Numbered from the stretch's first letter, positions 26,859-36,651 are shown. The stretch is 64,000 bases of DNA from Rhodanobacter denitrificans (GCF_000230695.2 NC_020541.1:868001-932000), one strand, 5' to 3'. Notes: a model not told the origin generated them from the letters alone. Made by a program: numbers and translations.

Positions 26859-28898
26859 ATGACGAACGCGACCGCCATCGGCACGCTGGAGCAGGCGCTG
26901 GCCCATGCGGAGCGCCTGCTGCAGAGCGCTCCGGCCCTGGCCGGCGAACAGGCGGCGGAGATCCTCAAGGTGGCCACGAACCACCCCGCCGCGCTGCGGT
27001 TGCTGGCGGCGGCGCGGATCGGGCAGGGCGATACGCAAGGCGCGCTCGAGATCCTCGAGCCGCTGGCCCGGAGCCAGCCGAACTGGGCGCTCGCCCAGCT
27101 CGACCTCGGCCTGGCGCTGGGCCATGACGGGCGCGGCCAGCAGGCGATCGACGCGCTGCGCCGCGCGGTGGCGCTGAAGCCCGGGCTGCCGCAGGCCTGG
27201 CGCGCGCTCGGCGACCACCTCATGGCTGCCGGCGAGCAGGAGGCCGCCGACGCCGCCTACGCCAACCACGTGCGCCATTCCACCAGCGACCCGCAGCTGC
27301 TGGCCGCCGCCGTCGCGCTGGTCGAGAACCGCATTCCCGAGGTCGAGGCGCTGCTGCGCGAACACCTGAAGCAGGCGCCGACCGACGTGGCGGCGATCCG
27401 CATGTTCGCCGAGGTCGCCGCCCGGCTGGGCCGCAACGAGGACGCGCTGCACCTGCTCGAGCGCTGCCTGGAGCTGGCGCCCGGTTTCGATGCCGCGCGC
27501 CAGAACTACGCCCAGGTCCTGCATCGCAGCAACCGGCCGGAGCAGGCGCTGGCGCAGATCGAGCGCCTGCTGGCGACGGCGCCGACCCATCCCGGCTACC
27601 GCAACCTCAAGGCGGTGGTGCTGTGCCGGGTCGGCGACTACGAGCCGGCGATTGCCATCTACGCCGAGCTGCTGGAGCAGTACCCGGACAACCCGAAGGT
27701 GTGGATGAGCTACGGCCACGCGCTGAAGACCGCCGGCCACGCCGGGCGTGCGATCGACGCCTACCGCCGCAGCCTGGCGCTGGAGCCGTCCTTCGGCGAA
27801 GTCTGGTGGAGCCTGGCCAACCTCAAGACCTTCCGCTTCGGCGCCGACGATCTCGCCACGATGCGCCGCCAGCTGGCGCGCGCCGATCTGGCTGAGGACG
27901 ACCGCCTGCACCTGGAGTTCGCCGTCGGCAAGGCGCTGGAGGACGCCGGCGAGTACGAACCCTCGTTCCGGCACTACGCGCAGGGCAACGCGATCCGTCG
28001 CGCCCAGCTGCACTACAGTGCCGACGAGACCGGCGCGCGCGTGCGGCACATCCGCCAGCGCTACACCCGCGGATTCTTCGCCGCGCGCGCGGGTTGCGGC
28101 AGCCCGGCGCGCGACCCGATCTTCGTGGTCGGCCTGCCGCGCTCCGGTTCCACCCTGATCGAGCAGATCCTGGCCAGCCACAGCCAGGTCGAAGGCACCA
28201 TGGAGCTGCCCGAGGTCACCTCGATCACGCGCCTGCTGCGCGAGCGCGCCGGCGCCGACGGCGAGATGCCCTACCACGACGCGCTGGCGGCGCTGGACGC
28301 CGGCGCGCTGCGCGAGCTGGGCGAGCGCTACCTCGACAACACCCGCATCCAGCGCAAGACCGCCGCGCCGTTGTTCATCGACAAGATGCCGAACAACTTC
28401 ATGCACGTCGGGCTGATCCACCTGATGCTGCCGAACGCGACCATCATCGATGCGCGGCGGCACCCGCTGGCCTGCTGCTTCTCGGGCTTCAAGCAGCACT
28501 TCGCGCGCGGGCAGGGCTTCAGCTACAGCCTCGAGGACCTGGGCCGCTACTACCGCGACTACGTCGCGCTGATGGCGCATTTCGACGCAGTGCTGCCTGG
28601 TCGCATCCACCGCGTCTTCTACGAACGCATGGTCGAGGACACCGAGGGGGAGATTCGGCGCCTGCTCGACCATTGCGGCCTGCCGTTCGAGGAATCGTGC
28701 CTGCGGTTCTTCCAGAACGAGCGACCCGTCCGCACCGCGAGTTCGGAACAGGTGCGCCGGCCGATCTACCGCGAAGGGGTGGATCACTGGCAAAACTACG
28801 CACCATGGCTGGTGCCTTTGGAATCGACACTGGGGCAGGTGTTGCAGCGATACCCCGAGGTGCCGGGATTTGAATCCGATGTGGCAGTTTCCGATTGA
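26859..28898 (+). CDS. TPR-repeat sulfotransferase-family protein
   Basis: A 679-residue protein. Residues of about 1-400 are TPR-like helical repeats (repeated AL..LG.AL and ALKPG / LEPSFGEVWW-type units). The C-terminal 270 residues are a sulfotransferase domain, with the PAPS 5'-phosphosulfate motif GLPRSGSTLIEQ near residue 424 and a later DARRHPLACCFSGFKQHF segment. Proteins of this type are common next to TonB-dependent receptors in Xanthomonadales and sphingomonads, but the target of sulfation is unknown. It starts 100 bases after the peptidase gene and ends 29 bases before the receptor gene. Confidence 0.85.
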   Translation: MTNATAIGTLEQALAHAERLLQSAPALAGEQAAEILKVATNHPAALRLLAAARIGQGDTQGALEILEPLARSQPNWALAQLDLGLALGHDGRGQQAIDALRRAVALKPGLPQAWRALGDHLMAAGEQEAADAAYANHVRHSTSDPQLLAAAVALVENRIPEVEALLREHLKQAPTDVAAIRMFAEVAARLGRNEDALHLLERCLELAPGFDAARQNYAQVLHRSNRPEQALAQIERLLATAPTHPGYRNLKAVVLCRVGDYEPAIAIYAELLEQYPDNPKVWMSYGHALKTAGHAGRAIDAYRRSLALEPSFGEVWWSLANLKTFRFGADDLATMRRQLARADLAEDDRLHLEFAVGKALEDAGEYEPSFRHYAQGNAIRRAQLHYSADETGARVRHIRQRYTRGFFAARAGCGSPARDPIFVVGLPRSGSTLIEQILASHSQVEGTMELPEVTSITRLLRERAGADGEMPYHDALAALDAGALRELGERYLDNTRIQRKTAAPLFIDKMPNNFMHVGLIHLMLPNATIIDARRHPLACCFSGFKQHFARGQGFSYSLEDLGRYYRDYVALMAHFDAVLPGRIHRVFYERMVEDTEGEIRRLLDHCGLPFEESCLRFFQNERPVRTASSEQVRRPIYREGVDHWQNYAPWLVPLESTLGQVLQRYPEVPGFESDVAVSD

Positions 28899-28927
28899 TC
28901 GTCATCAACACTTAGAGAGGGGAGCCA

Positions 28928-31417
28928 ATGTACAGGATTAGGGGTAGACAACCAGCACCAACACGGCGGACGAGCTTGAACCGCCTGCCGCTCGCCGCGG
29001 CGATCTGCTTCGCCATGAGCTCGGCGGCGTTCGCGCAGGACGCCGGCCAGACCCAGCCGCCGGCCCAGGCGCCGGCCGCGGGACAGAAGGTGGCGACGCT
29101 GAGCACGGTGACCGTGACTGCGCAAAAGCGTACCGAGAACCTGCAGAAGGTGCCGATCAGCATCCAGGTGCTGGGCTCGGAGAAGATCGACCAGCTGCAC
29201 ATCGCCAACTTCGACGACTACGTGAAGTACCTGCCCAGCGTGTCCTACCAGAGCGCAGGCCCGGGTTTTTCCGAGATCTACATGCGTGGCGTGGCCAGCG
29301 GCGGTGACGGCAACCATTCCGGTTCGCGGCCGAGCGTCGGCGTGTACCTCGACGAGCAGCCGGTCACCACGGTCACCGGTCCGCTCGACATCCACATGTA
29401 CGACATCGCCCGTGTCGAGGTGCTGGCCGGGCCGCAGGGCACCCTGTACGGCGCCAGCGCGCAGTCCGGCGCCTTGCGCATCATCACCAACAAGCCCGAC
29501 GCCAGCGGCTTCGCCGCCAGCTACAGCGCCGGCATCGACTCGGTCGCCCACGGCGGCATCGGGCACGTGGTCGAGGGGATGGTCAACCTGCCGATCTCGA
29601 AAAACGCAGCGATCCGCCTCGTCGGCTGGCATGAGCATGACGCCGGCTATATCGACAACAAGGAAGGCACGCGCACTTTCCCGGTATCCGGCATCACCGT
29701 CAGCAACGCCAGGAACTGCACGGCGTCGAGCCTGCTGGTCTGCATGCCCGCGGCCAAGAAGAACTACAACGGCAACGACATCGACGGTGCACGCGCGGCG
29801 CTGAAGGTCGACCTGAATGACGACTGGTCGATCAACGGGACGTTGATGGGGCAGAACACGGTGGCGCACGGCAACATGGCCACCGATCCGGCGATCGGCG
29901 ACCTCGCCGTGACCCACTTCTACCCGGAGCGCACTTCCGACCGCTGGTGGCAGGCGGCGCTGACGCTGCAGGGCAAGATCGGCAACTTCGACCTGACCTA
30001 TGCGTATGCGCACCTCAAGCGGATCCAGGTCGAGCACAACGACTACAGCGACTATTCGTTCTGGTACGACCAGCTGCCCTACGCGTACGGCAACTACATC
30101 TCCGACAACAACGGCGCGCTGATCAATCCGTCGCAGTACATCATCGGCAAGGACCGTTACGCCATGGACAGCCATGAGCTGCGCCTGGCGTCGCCGAAGG
30201 AGGATCGCCTGCGCGTGGTCGGCGGCGTGTTCTGGGAACGCTCGGTGCACGACATCGAACAGCGCTACATGATCAACGGGTTCGCGGACTCGCTCACCGT
30301 GCCGGGCTGGCCGAACACCATCTGGCTGACCGAACAGGTGCGCACCGATCGCGACGAGGCAGTGTTCGGCGAACTGTCCTACGACTTCATCCCCGACACG
30401 CTCACCGGCACCATCGGCGGGCGCTACTTCCGCGCCAACAACAGCCTGGGCGGCTTCTACGGTTTCAGCGCCGGCTACTTTCCCGGCTCCAGCTACGGCG
30501 TGGCCGGCTGCATCTCGCCACAGCCGTACCGCGGCGCACCGTGCCTGGACTTCGACAAGAACGTGAAGGAAACCGGCTCGCTCGGCAAGGTCAACCTGAC
30601 CTGGAACATCACGCCGACCAAGATGGTCTATGTCACGCGGTCCGAGGGCTATCGTCCCGGCGGCCTGAACCGCCGCGGCTCGCTGCCGCCGTACAAGTCG
30701 GACTACCTGACCAACTACGAGTTCGGCTGGAAGACCACCTGGCTCGACAACCGGTTGTCGTTCAACGGCTCGGTGTTCCAGCAGGACTGGAAGGACTTCC
30801 AGTTCAGCATCCTCGGCGCCAACGGCCTGACCGAGATCAAGAACGCCAACCAGGCGCGCATCCGGGGCCTGGAAACGGAGTTGAACTGGGCCGCCACCTA
30901 CAACCTGCAACTCAGTGCCGGCGCCGCCTTCTACGATGCCAAGCTGACCGCGACCTACTGCGGCTTCACCGACGCCAACGGCACGCCGGTCACCGATTGC
31001 CCCGGTGCGGAGCTGGCGCCGAAGGGCACCCAGTTGCCGGTGACGCCGAAGTTCAAGGGCAACCTGGTGGCGCGCTACACCTTCGACCTCGGTGAAAACG
31101 AGGCCTACCTGCAAGGTGCGGTGGTGCATGTGGGCGAGCGCAAGTCGGACCTGCGCCTGCTCGAGAACGGCCTGACCGGCAACCTGGCCGCGTACACGAC
31201 CATGGATGTCTCCGCCGGCTTCCACAAGGGCGGCTGGACGGTGGACATGTACATCAACAACCTGTTCGACAAGCGCGCGCAACTCTACAAGTACGCCGAG
31301 TGCGCCGAGGCGGTTTGCGCTGCCCACGGCGTGGTGGCGCAGTATCCCAACGGGCAGGTGTACACCGTCACCAACCAGCCGCGCACCATCGGCTTGCGCT
31401 TCACGCAGGAGTTCTAG
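28928..31417 (+). CDS. TonB-dependent outer-membrane receptor
   Basis: An 829-residue receptor. The signal peptide ends SSAAFAQD near residue 37, and a proline/alanine linker leads to the TonB-box-like LSTVTVTAQKR. The plug domain (about 60-190) includes RVEVLAGPQGTLYGASAQSGALRI. The 22-strand barrel ends in an aromatic-rich strand, RTIGLRFTQEF. The N-terminal VTAQKR plug family typically takes up peptides, siderophores or complex organics. Its place at the end of the peptidase and 3-oxoadipate gene run suggests it imports the peptide or betaine substrate. A strong terminator follows. Confidence 0.93.
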   Translation: MYRIRGRQPAPTRRTSLNRLPLAAAICFAMSSAAFAQDAGQTQPPAQAPAAGQKVATLSTVTVTAQKRTENLQKVPISIQVLGSEKIDQLHIANFDDYVKYLPSVSYQSAGPGFSEIYMRGVASGGDGNHSGSRPSVGVYLDEQPVTTVTGPLDIHMYDIARVEVLAGPQGTLYGASAQSGALRIITNKPDASGFAASYSAGIDSVAHGGIGHVVEGMVNLPISKNAAIRLVGWHEHDAGYIDNKEGTRTFPVSGITVSNARNCTASSLLVCMPAAKKNYNGNDIDGARAALKVDLNDDWSINGTLMGQNTVAHGNMATDPAIGDLAVTHFYPERTSDRWWQAALTLQGKIGNFDLTYAYAHLKRIQVEHNDYSDYSFWYDQLPYAYGNYISDNNGALINPSQYIIGKDRYAMDSHELRLASPKEDRLRVVGGVFWERSVHDIEQRYMINGFADSLTVPGWPNTIWLTEQVRTDRDEAVFGELSYDFIPDTLTGTIGGRYFRANNSLGGFYGFSAGYFPGSSYGVAGCISPQPYRGAPCLDFDKNVKETGSLGKVNLTWNITPTKMVYVTRSEGYRPGGLNRRGSLPPYKSDYLTNYEFGWKTTWLDNRLSFNGSVFQQDWKDFQFSILGANGLTEIKNANQARIRGLETELNWAATYNLQLSAGAAFYDAKLTATYCGFTDANGTPVTDCPGAELAPKGTQLPVTPKFKGNLVARYTFDLGENEAYLQGAVVHVGERKSDLRLLENGLTGNLAAYTTMDVSAGFHKGGWTVDMYINNLFDKRAQLYKYAECAEAVCAAHGVVAQYPNGQVYTVTNQPRTIGLRFTQEF

Positions 31418-31454
31418 GCCGGCGAGCTGCCCGCCCGCACGGCGCATGGATGTC

Positions 31455-31493
31455 CGCGAAAGGCCCCGGTGCGAACCGGGGCCTTTCGCGTTT
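31455..31493 (+). terminator. Rho-independent terminator after the TonB receptor
   Basis: A perfect 16-bp stem (31455-31470 with 31475-31490), four-base GCGA loop and a short T run. It separates the receptor transcript from the sigma-54 promoter of the export operon. Confidence 0.9.
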
Positions 31494-31544
31494 CAGGGCG
31501 GCGTCCGCGGCTGGCCGGCGCGTGTTCGTCCGGTTGTCCGTGCG

Positions 31545-31558
31545 GTGTCCGCGGACAC
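31545..31558. promoter_or_regulatory. Candidate enhancer site for an NtrC-type activator
   Basis: GTGTCCGCGGACAC is a perfect 14-bp palindrome centred about 98 bases before the start point predicted from the sigma-54 element. This is the normal position of an upstream activating sequence. Related half sites (TTGTCCG at 31534-31540 and GTCCGCGG at 31503-31510) lie nearby. The binding protein is probably the response regulator encoded at 52114, but that is inference. Confidence 0.6.
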
Positions 31559-31623
31559 TCCGGCGGCGCCGTCGGAACCGATCAAGCCGTTGCAGGACAA
31601 GCGTTTGCGGCGCCGTGGCCGAG

Positions 31624-31639
31624 TGGCACGTGGATTGCA
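31624..31639 (+). promoter_or_regulatory. Sigma-54 (RpoN) promoter of the export operon
   Basis: TGGCACGTGGATTGCA fits the -24/-12 consensus TGGCACG-N4-TTGCA at every fixed position. Transcription should begin near 31650, about 35 bases before the adaptor gene start. A sigma-54 activator gene is found at the other end of the same export cluster. Confidence 0.88.
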
Positions 31640-31684
31640 ACGACCGCTGTGCAACCGCGCTGTACGCGGTCAGGAACGGCATCG

Positions 31685-32956
31685 ATGATCCGCGACACTT
31701 CCGCACAGGACCGACTGGTCGAAGTCAAACCCAACCGCAAGCGCCAGCTGATCCTGCTCGGCGCCGGTGCGCTCGTGCTGGCATTGCTGGCCTGGCTGGC
31801 GCCTGGCGTCGGCCGGCTGTTCTCGGCGTCCGCCTCGGTCAGCAGTTCGCGGCTGGCCTTCGCCACCGTCGAGCGCGGCCCGTTCGTGCGCGACATCGCC
31901 GCCGAGGGCAAGGTGGTGGCGGCGGTCAGCCCCACCCTGTACGCCACCTCCGGCGGCGCGGTGACGCTGAAGGTGCATGCCGGCGATACGGTGAAGGTGG
32001 GCCAGGTGCTGGCCACCATCGTCAGCCCGGAGCTCACCAACAAGCTGGCGCAGGAACAGAGCAACGCCGACGCGATGGAAGTGGAATACCGGCGCGCGCA
32101 GATCGATGCGCGCAAGCAGCGTTCCGCGCTGCAGGAAACCTACGACAACGCCGTCATCGACCAGACCACCGCCGAGCGCAACCTCGACCGCTACCAGAAG
32201 GCGTTCGCCAAGGGCGCGGTGTCCAACATGGACGTGGACAAGGCCAAGGACGCGCTGGACAAGGCGAAGATCGCCACCACGCATGCCAGGGCCAACCTCG
32301 GCCTGGACAACGACAGCCTCAACTTCGACATCCAGTCGAAGAAGCTCGCGCACGAGCGCCAGCTGCTGCTGGTCAAGGACCTGCAGCGCCAGGTCGACGA
32401 CCTCAACGTGAAGTCGCCGGTGGACGGCCAGGTCGGCCAGCTGTTCATCGCCGAGCGCGCCACCGTGGCCAAGGACGCGCAGCTGCTCAGCGTGATCGAC
32501 CTGTCCGCGCTGCAGGTGGAGATGCAGGTGCCGGAAAGCTTCGCCCGCGACCTCGGCATCGGCATGGCCGGCGAGATCAGCGGCAACGGCCACACCTGGA
32601 AGGGCCTGGTCAGCGCGATCTCGCCCGAGGTGGTCAACGGCCAGGTCGCCGCGCGGCTGCGCTTCGAGGGCGACACGCCGAAGCAGCTGCGGCAGAACCA
32701 GCGCCTGTCGGTGCGCGTGCTGCTGGACAAGCGCGACAACGTGCTGACCGTGCAGCGCGGCTCCTTCGTCGACGAATCCGGCGGCAGCTACGCCTACCTC
32801 GTGAAGGACGGCATCGCCAGCAAGACCCCGATCCGCGTCGGCGTCTCCAGCATCGACAAGGTGGAGATCCTCGACGGCCTGAAGGAAGGCGACCGCATCG
32901 TGATCTCCGGCACCGACAGCTTCAAGGGCGCGGCCACGGTCGCGATCAGCAATTGA
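31685..32956 (+). CDS. MacA-like periplasmic adaptor (membrane fusion protein)
   Basis: A 423-residue adaptor of the RND/MacA family. A single N-terminal membrane helix (about 19-37) anchors it in the inner membrane. The split lipoyl domain flanks a long coiled-coil hairpin (about 110-240, rich in Lys, Ala, Gln and Asp), followed by a beta-barrel and membrane-proximal domain. It would link the ATPase/permease complex to an outer-membrane TolC-type channel, which is not in this window. ATG 31685 was chosen because it puts the membrane helix near the N-terminus; the upstream open frame covers the sigma-54 promoter and is not coding. Confidence 0.92.
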   Translation: MIRDTSAQDRLVEVKPNRKRQLILLGAGALVLALLAWLAPGVGRLFSASASVSSSRLAFATVERGPFVRDIAAEGKVVAAVSPTLYATSGGAVTLKVHAGDTVKVGQVLATIVSPELTNKLAQEQSNADAMEVEYRRAQIDARKQRSALQETYDNAVIDQTTAERNLDRYQKAFAKGAVSNMDVDKAKDALDKAKIATTHARANLGLDNDSLNFDIQSKKLAHERQLLLVKDLQRQVDDLNVKSPVDGQVGQLFIAERATVAKDAQLLSVIDLSALQVEMQVPESFARDLGIGMAGEISGNGHTWKGLVSAISPEVVNGQVAARLRFEGDTPKQLRQNQRLSVRVLLDKRDNVLTVQRGSFVDESGGSYAYLVKDGIASKTPIRVGVSSIDKVEILDGLKEGDRIVISGTDSFKGAATVAISN

Positions 32957-32963
32957 CGAACTT

Positions 32964-33103
32964 CCTTCTCCCCCCGGGAGAAGGTGCCCGAAGGGCGGAT
33001 GAGGGTACGGGGCTTGCGCAGACTTTCTCGCGATAACCGAACCCTCTCCCCAACCCCTCTCTCCCACAAGGGGACTTCCTTCGGTCGCCGATGGGAGAGG
33101 GGC
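32964..33103. repeat. Palindromic repeats between adaptor and ATPase genes
   Basis: A 9-bp perfect stem with three-base loop (32964-32984) is followed by a larger imperfect inverted repeat of CCCTCTCC / GGAGAGGG type (about 33043-33103). They fill the 177-base gap. Such C/T-rich palindromes are dispersed through Xanthomonadales genomes. Here they may set the relative amounts of adaptor and ATPase mRNA. Confidence 0.7.
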
Positions 33104-33133
33104 TCAAGATCACCACCACCAAAGGACGCAACC

Positions 33134-33850
33134 ATGCTGAAGATGACCCACCTGTCCAAGGTCTACCGCACCGAAGTGGTGGAGACCTATGCGCTGCGCG
33201 ATTTCAACATCGATGTGAAGGAAGGCGAGTTCGTCGCCGTCACCGGCCCGTCCGGCTCCGGCAAGACCACCTTCCTGACCATCGCCGGCTTGCTGGAAAC
33301 TTTCTCGGGCGGCGAGTACCACCTGGACGGCATCGAGGTGAGCAACCTCAACGACAACGCCCGCTCGAAGATCCGCAACGAGAAGATCGGCTTCATCTTC
33401 CAGGCGTTCAACCTGATCCCCGACCTCAACGTGTTCGACAACATCGAGGTGCCGCTGCGCTACCGCGGCATGAAGGCGGCCGAGCGCAAGCAGCGCATCA
33501 TGGACTCGCTGGAGCGCGTCGGCCTGGCCTCGCGCGCCAAGCACTACCCGGCCGAACTCTCCGGCGGCCAGCAGCAGCGCGTGGCGATCGCCCGCGCGCT
33601 GGCCGGCTCGCCGCGCCTGCTGCTGGCGGACGAACCGACCGGCAACCTGGACACCCAGATGGCGCGCGGCGTGATGGAGCTGCTGGAGGACATCCACCGC
33701 GAAGGCGCCACCATCGTGATGGTCACGCACGACCCGGAGCTGGCTGCGCGCGCCCAGCGCAACGTGCACATCATCGACGGCCAGGTGGTCGACCTGTCCG
33801 AGGATCCGCGCTTCCACACCGTGCATGCCGCCGAAGAAGCCCATGGCTGA
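33134..33850 (+). CDS. ABC transporter ATPase (MacB/LolD type)
   Basis: A stand-alone ATPase of 238 residues. Walker A is GPSGSGKTT (38-46), the Q-loop FQAFNLIP, the signature [15 protein letters not shown] (about 141-155), Walker [13 protein letters not shown] and the switch histidine VMVTHD. The EPTGNLD and Q-rich signature are typical of the MacB/LolD/FtsE group that powers mechanotransmission-type permeases. It is the only ATPase gene for the twelve permease genes that follow, so it presumably drives several or all of them. ATG 33134 fits the family start; the frame extends upstream through the repeat region without similarity. Confidence 0.95.
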   Translation: MLKMTHLSKVYRTEVVETYALRDFNIDVKEGEFVAVTGPSGSGKTTFLTIAGLLETFSGGEYHLDGIEVSNLNDNARSKIRNEKIGFIFQAFNLIPDLNVFDNIEVPLRYRGMKAAERKQRIMDSLERVGLASRAKHYPAELSGGQQQRVAIARALAGSPRLLLADEPTGNLDTQMARGVMELLEDIHREGATIVMVTHDPELAARAQRNVHIIDGQVVDLSEDPRFHTVHAAEEAHG

Positions 33851-33857
33851 GTGGCGG

Positions 33858-33936
33858 GGATCCGGGATTCGGAACGGGTGACCGGCCGAGGCACGAACCC
33901 GCGCGACCGCCACCTTTTCCGAATCCTGCATCCCGC
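33858..33936. repeat. Inverted repeat before the first permease gene
   Basis: GGGATCCGGGATTCGGAA is answered by TTCCGAATCCTGCATCCC at the right end. This is an imperfect palindrome filling the gap between the ATPase gene and permease pair 1. Confidence 0.6.
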
Positions 33937-33953
33937 ATCACCGGAACCAGAAC

Positions 33954-35264
33954 ATGCTCGCCTACTACTTCCAACTTGGCCTGCTCAGCTTGCGCCGCAA
34001 TCCGGCGCTGACCGCGCTGATGGTGATGGCGATCGGCTTTGGCGTGGCGGCGTCGATGATCACCTGGTCCGTGTTCCGCGCCGTGTCGGGCAACCCGATT
34101 CCGGGCAAGTCCGCGCAGCTGTTCACGCCGCAGGTCGACGGCTGGGGGCCGCAGCAGAATCTCGACGGCGAGCCGGCGGAAGCGTTGGCCTATACCGACG
34201 CGATCGCGCTGATGCAGGCGCACCAGGCAAAGCGGCAGACCCTGCTGTATCCGGTGCAGCTGTCGGTGATGCCGGGCGGCCAACGCGATCTCCCCTTGAA
34301 CGTCAACGGCTACGCCGTCACCGCCGATTTCTTCAGCATGTTCGAGGTGCCGTTCCGCTACGGCAGCGGCTGGAGCGTGCGGGACGACGCCGCGCGGGCC
34401 AGCGACGTGGTCATCAGCAGCGAGCTCAACCAGAAGCTGTTCGGTGGCGCCGACAGCGTGGGGCGCACGCTCGGCCTGGGCGGCCATGATTACCGTATCG
34501 TGGGCGTCGCCAGCCACTGGAACCCGCGTCCACGTTTCTACGACCTGTTCAGCACCAGCGGCTTTGCCGACGAGCCGGACATCTACATGGTGTTCAACCG
34601 TGCGCTGGATCTGCATATGTACACCAATGGCCGCAACAGTTGCCGCGGCCAGCTCAGCTTCACCAACTGGACTGACTACACGCAGAGCAACTGCGTGTGG
34701 ATCACGCCGTGGGTGGAACTGGACAGCCCCGCCGAGGTCGCCAGCTATCGCAGCTTCCTCGCCAACCATGCCGCCGACCAGCAGCGCGCGGGCCGCTTCA
34801 ACTGGGCAGCCAACGTGCGCCTGCGCGATGTGATGCAGTGGCTCGATCACGAGCACGTGGTGCCGCCGGAAAGCCGCATCGCGCTGGCGGTGGCGCTGGG
34901 CTTCTTCCTGATCTGCCTGGTCAACACCATCGGCCTGTTGCTGGCGAAGTTCATGCGCCGCGCCGGCGAGATCGGCGTGCGCCGCGCCCTGGGCGCGACG
35001 CGGGGCGAGATCTACGCGCAGTACCTGGTCGAGGCCGGCACGGTGGGCCTGGCCGGCGGCGTGCTCGGTCTGCTGCTCACCGCGCTGGGCGTGTCCGGCG
35101 TGGGCATCCTGTTCCAGCCGGAGATCGCCAGGCTGGCGCGGCTCGACGTCTCGCTGGTGGGCCTGACCTTCGTCGTGGCGATCCTCGCCACCGTACTGGC
35201 GGCGTTCTACCCGGCGTGGCGCGCGGCGCACGTGCAACCCGCCTGGCAGTTGAAGTCGAGCTGA
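33954..35264 (+). CDS. Permease 1A (MacB_PCD/FtsX)
   Basis: A 436-residue inner-membrane subunit with the MacB topology. One N-terminal helix (about 17-40, [16 protein letters not shown]) comes first, then a large periplasmic domain to about 300, then three C-terminal helices. The cytoplasmic coupling segment reads [19 protein letters not shown], typical of FtsX permeases contacting the ATPase. Periplasmic features include [10 protein letters not shown] and a Cys pair (in NSCRG and SNCVW) likely to form a disulfide. It belongs to the pair 1-2 subgroup and is 10 bases from permease 1B. Confidence 0.9.
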   Translation: MLAYYFQLGLLSLRRNPALTALMVMAIGFGVAASMITWSVFRAVSGNPIPGKSAQLFTPQVDGWGPQQNLDGEPAEALAYTDAIALMQAHQAKRQTLLYPVQLSVMPGGQRDLPLNVNGYAVTADFFSMFEVPFRYGSGWSVRDDAARASDVVISSELNQKLFGGADSVGRTLGLGGHDYRIVGVASHWNPRPRFYDLFSTSGFADEPDIYMVFNRALDLHMYTNGRNSCRGQLSFTNWTDYTQSNCVWITPWVELDSPAEVASYRSFLANHAADQQRAGRFNWAANVRLRDVMQWLDHEHVVPPESRIALAVALGFFLICLVNTIGLLLAKFMRRAGEIGVRRALGATRGEIYAQYLVEAGTVGLAGGVLGLLLTALGVSGVGILFQPEIARLARLDVSLVGLTFVVAILATVLAAFYPAWRAAHVQPAWQLKSS

Positions 35265-35274
35265 GGAGAACGCC

Positions 35275-36516
35275 ATGCATATCCAGATCAGGCCTGTCAT
35301 CACCGCGTTGCGCCGGCACAAGGCGGGCACCTTGCTGATCGCGCTGCAGATCGCGCTGACCCTGGCCATCGTCTGCAACGCGCTGTTCATCATCCACCAG
35401 CGACTGGCCAACCTGTCCGCAACCAGTGGCGTGGACGAGGCCAACGTGTTCGTCATCGCCAACATGTGGGCCGACCTCGGCCAGCCAACCGAGCGCATCG
35501 ACGTGCAGGTGCGTGCCGACCTGCTCGCGCTGCGGCAACTGCCGGCCGTGCGCGATGCCGCGCCCGCCAGCGGTTACCCGCTGCGCGGCGGTGGCTGGGA
35601 CAACTTCGTCACCATGACGCCCGAGCAGACCAAGCCGACCACCGATGCGGCGGTGTACACCGGCGACGAGCATTTCATCGACACGCTGGGCCTGAGGCTC
35701 GTCGCGGGACGCAATTTCCGCCCTGACGAGGTGATGGTGATGGGCACCCAGCAGGCCATCACCCCGCCGACGGTGATCGTGAGCAAGGTGCTGGCCGACC
35801 GTTTGTTCCCCGATGGCAACGCGCTGGGCAAGAGCTTCTACGCGATGGGCGCCACGCCGAGCACCATCGTCGGCATCGTCGATCCGCTGCACCGGCAGGG
35901 CGTGGACCAATGGAGCAACGGCTATGCCGGGCAGGCGCTGATCTGGCCGATGCGGGCGGATGATTCGCGCGGCATCTACTACATCGTGCGGGCCAAGCCC
36001 GGCCAACTTGCCGACGCCATGCGCGAGGCGCCCAAGGCGCTGTATGCGCAAAGCCGCCTGCGCATCATCGAACCCAAGGACGGCATCCAGGACTACGCCG
36101 CCATCCGTCACAAGGTGTACGACCGCGACCGCGGCATGGCGATCCTGATGAGCGTCATCAGCGTGGTGCTGCTGGCGATCACCGCCGCCGGCATCGTCGG
36201 CCTCACCAGCTTCTGGGTCGGCCAGCGGCGCAAGCAGATCGGCGTGCGCCGCGCGCTGGGCGCCAGGCAGTGCGACATCCTCGCCTACTTCCTCACCGAG
36301 AACTTCCTGATCAGTGCGACCGGCGTGCTGCTGGGCGCCGTGCTGGCGATCGCCTTCAACCTGTGGACGGTGACCCGTTTCGAGATGAGCCACATGTCGA
36401 TGGCCTACGTGGGCATCGGCGTGGTGGTGTTGCTGTTGCTCGGCCAGGCGGCGGTGCTCGCGCCGGCGCTGCGCGCCTCGCGCGTGTCGCCGGTGGAGGC
36501 GACGCGTTCGGTGTGA
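35275..36516 (+). CDS. Permease 1B (MacB_PCD/FtsX)
   Basis: A 413-residue B-type partner. The first helix (LLIALQIALTLAIVCNALFI) lies at about 18-38, and the periplasmic domain contains FRPDEV and DRLFPDGNALG-type segments. C-terminal helices flank the coupling motif [19 protein letters not shown]. The end LRASRVSPVEATRSV is the B-type tail shared by the array. FtsX permeases of MacB type work as dimers, so an A-B heterodimer with 1A is likely. The ribosome site (GAGGAG) overlaps the 1A stop. Confidence 0.9.
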   Translation: MHIQIRPVITALRRHKAGTLLIALQIALTLAIVCNALFIIHQRLANLSATSGVDEANVFVIANMWADLGQPTERIDVQVRADLLALRQLPAVRDAAPASGYPLRGGGWDNFVTMTPEQTKPTTDAAVYTGDEHFIDTLGLRLVAGRNFRPDEVMVMGTQQAITPPTVIVSKVLADRLFPDGNALGKSFYAMGATPSTIVGIVDPLHRQGVDQWSNGYAGQALIWPMRADDSRGIYYIVRAKPGQLADAMREAPKALYAQSRLRIIEPKDGIQDYAAIRHKVYDRDRGMAILMSVISVVLLAITAAGIVGLTSFWVGQRRKQIGVRRALGARQCDILAYFLTENFLISATGVLLGAVLAIAFNLWTVTRFEMSHMSMAYVGIGVVVLLLLGQAAVLAPALRASRVSPVEATRSV

Positions 36517-36527
36517 CGTTCTTTTCT

Positions 36528-36628
36528 CCCTCCCCTGCAAAGCAGGGGAGGGCTGGGGAGGGGTGCTTTTGATCTTGACGTCAAAAGCTTTACCCCCTCC
36601 CGACCTCCCCCTGCTCTGCAGGGGGAGG
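36528..36628. repeat. Two palindromes between permease pairs 1 and 2
   Basis: The first has an 11-bp perfect stem with AAA loop (36528-36552). The second has an 11-bp perfect stem with TCT loop (36604-36628). Both are of a CCCTCCCCTGC type, so they are two copies of one element in opposite settings around a GACGTC-containing spacer. They could act as REP-like mRNA stabilisers or as recombination points. Confidence 0.82.
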
Positions 36629-36651
36629 AGACAAAACCTGGAGCATTTGGA

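Noticed and set aside
31418..31684. Part of the adaptor gene from an upstream start at 31469
   Set aside because: This stretch holds a terminator, a palindrome and the sigma-54 promoter; translating it gives no adaptor-like sequence, and the membrane helix fits the ATG at 31685.
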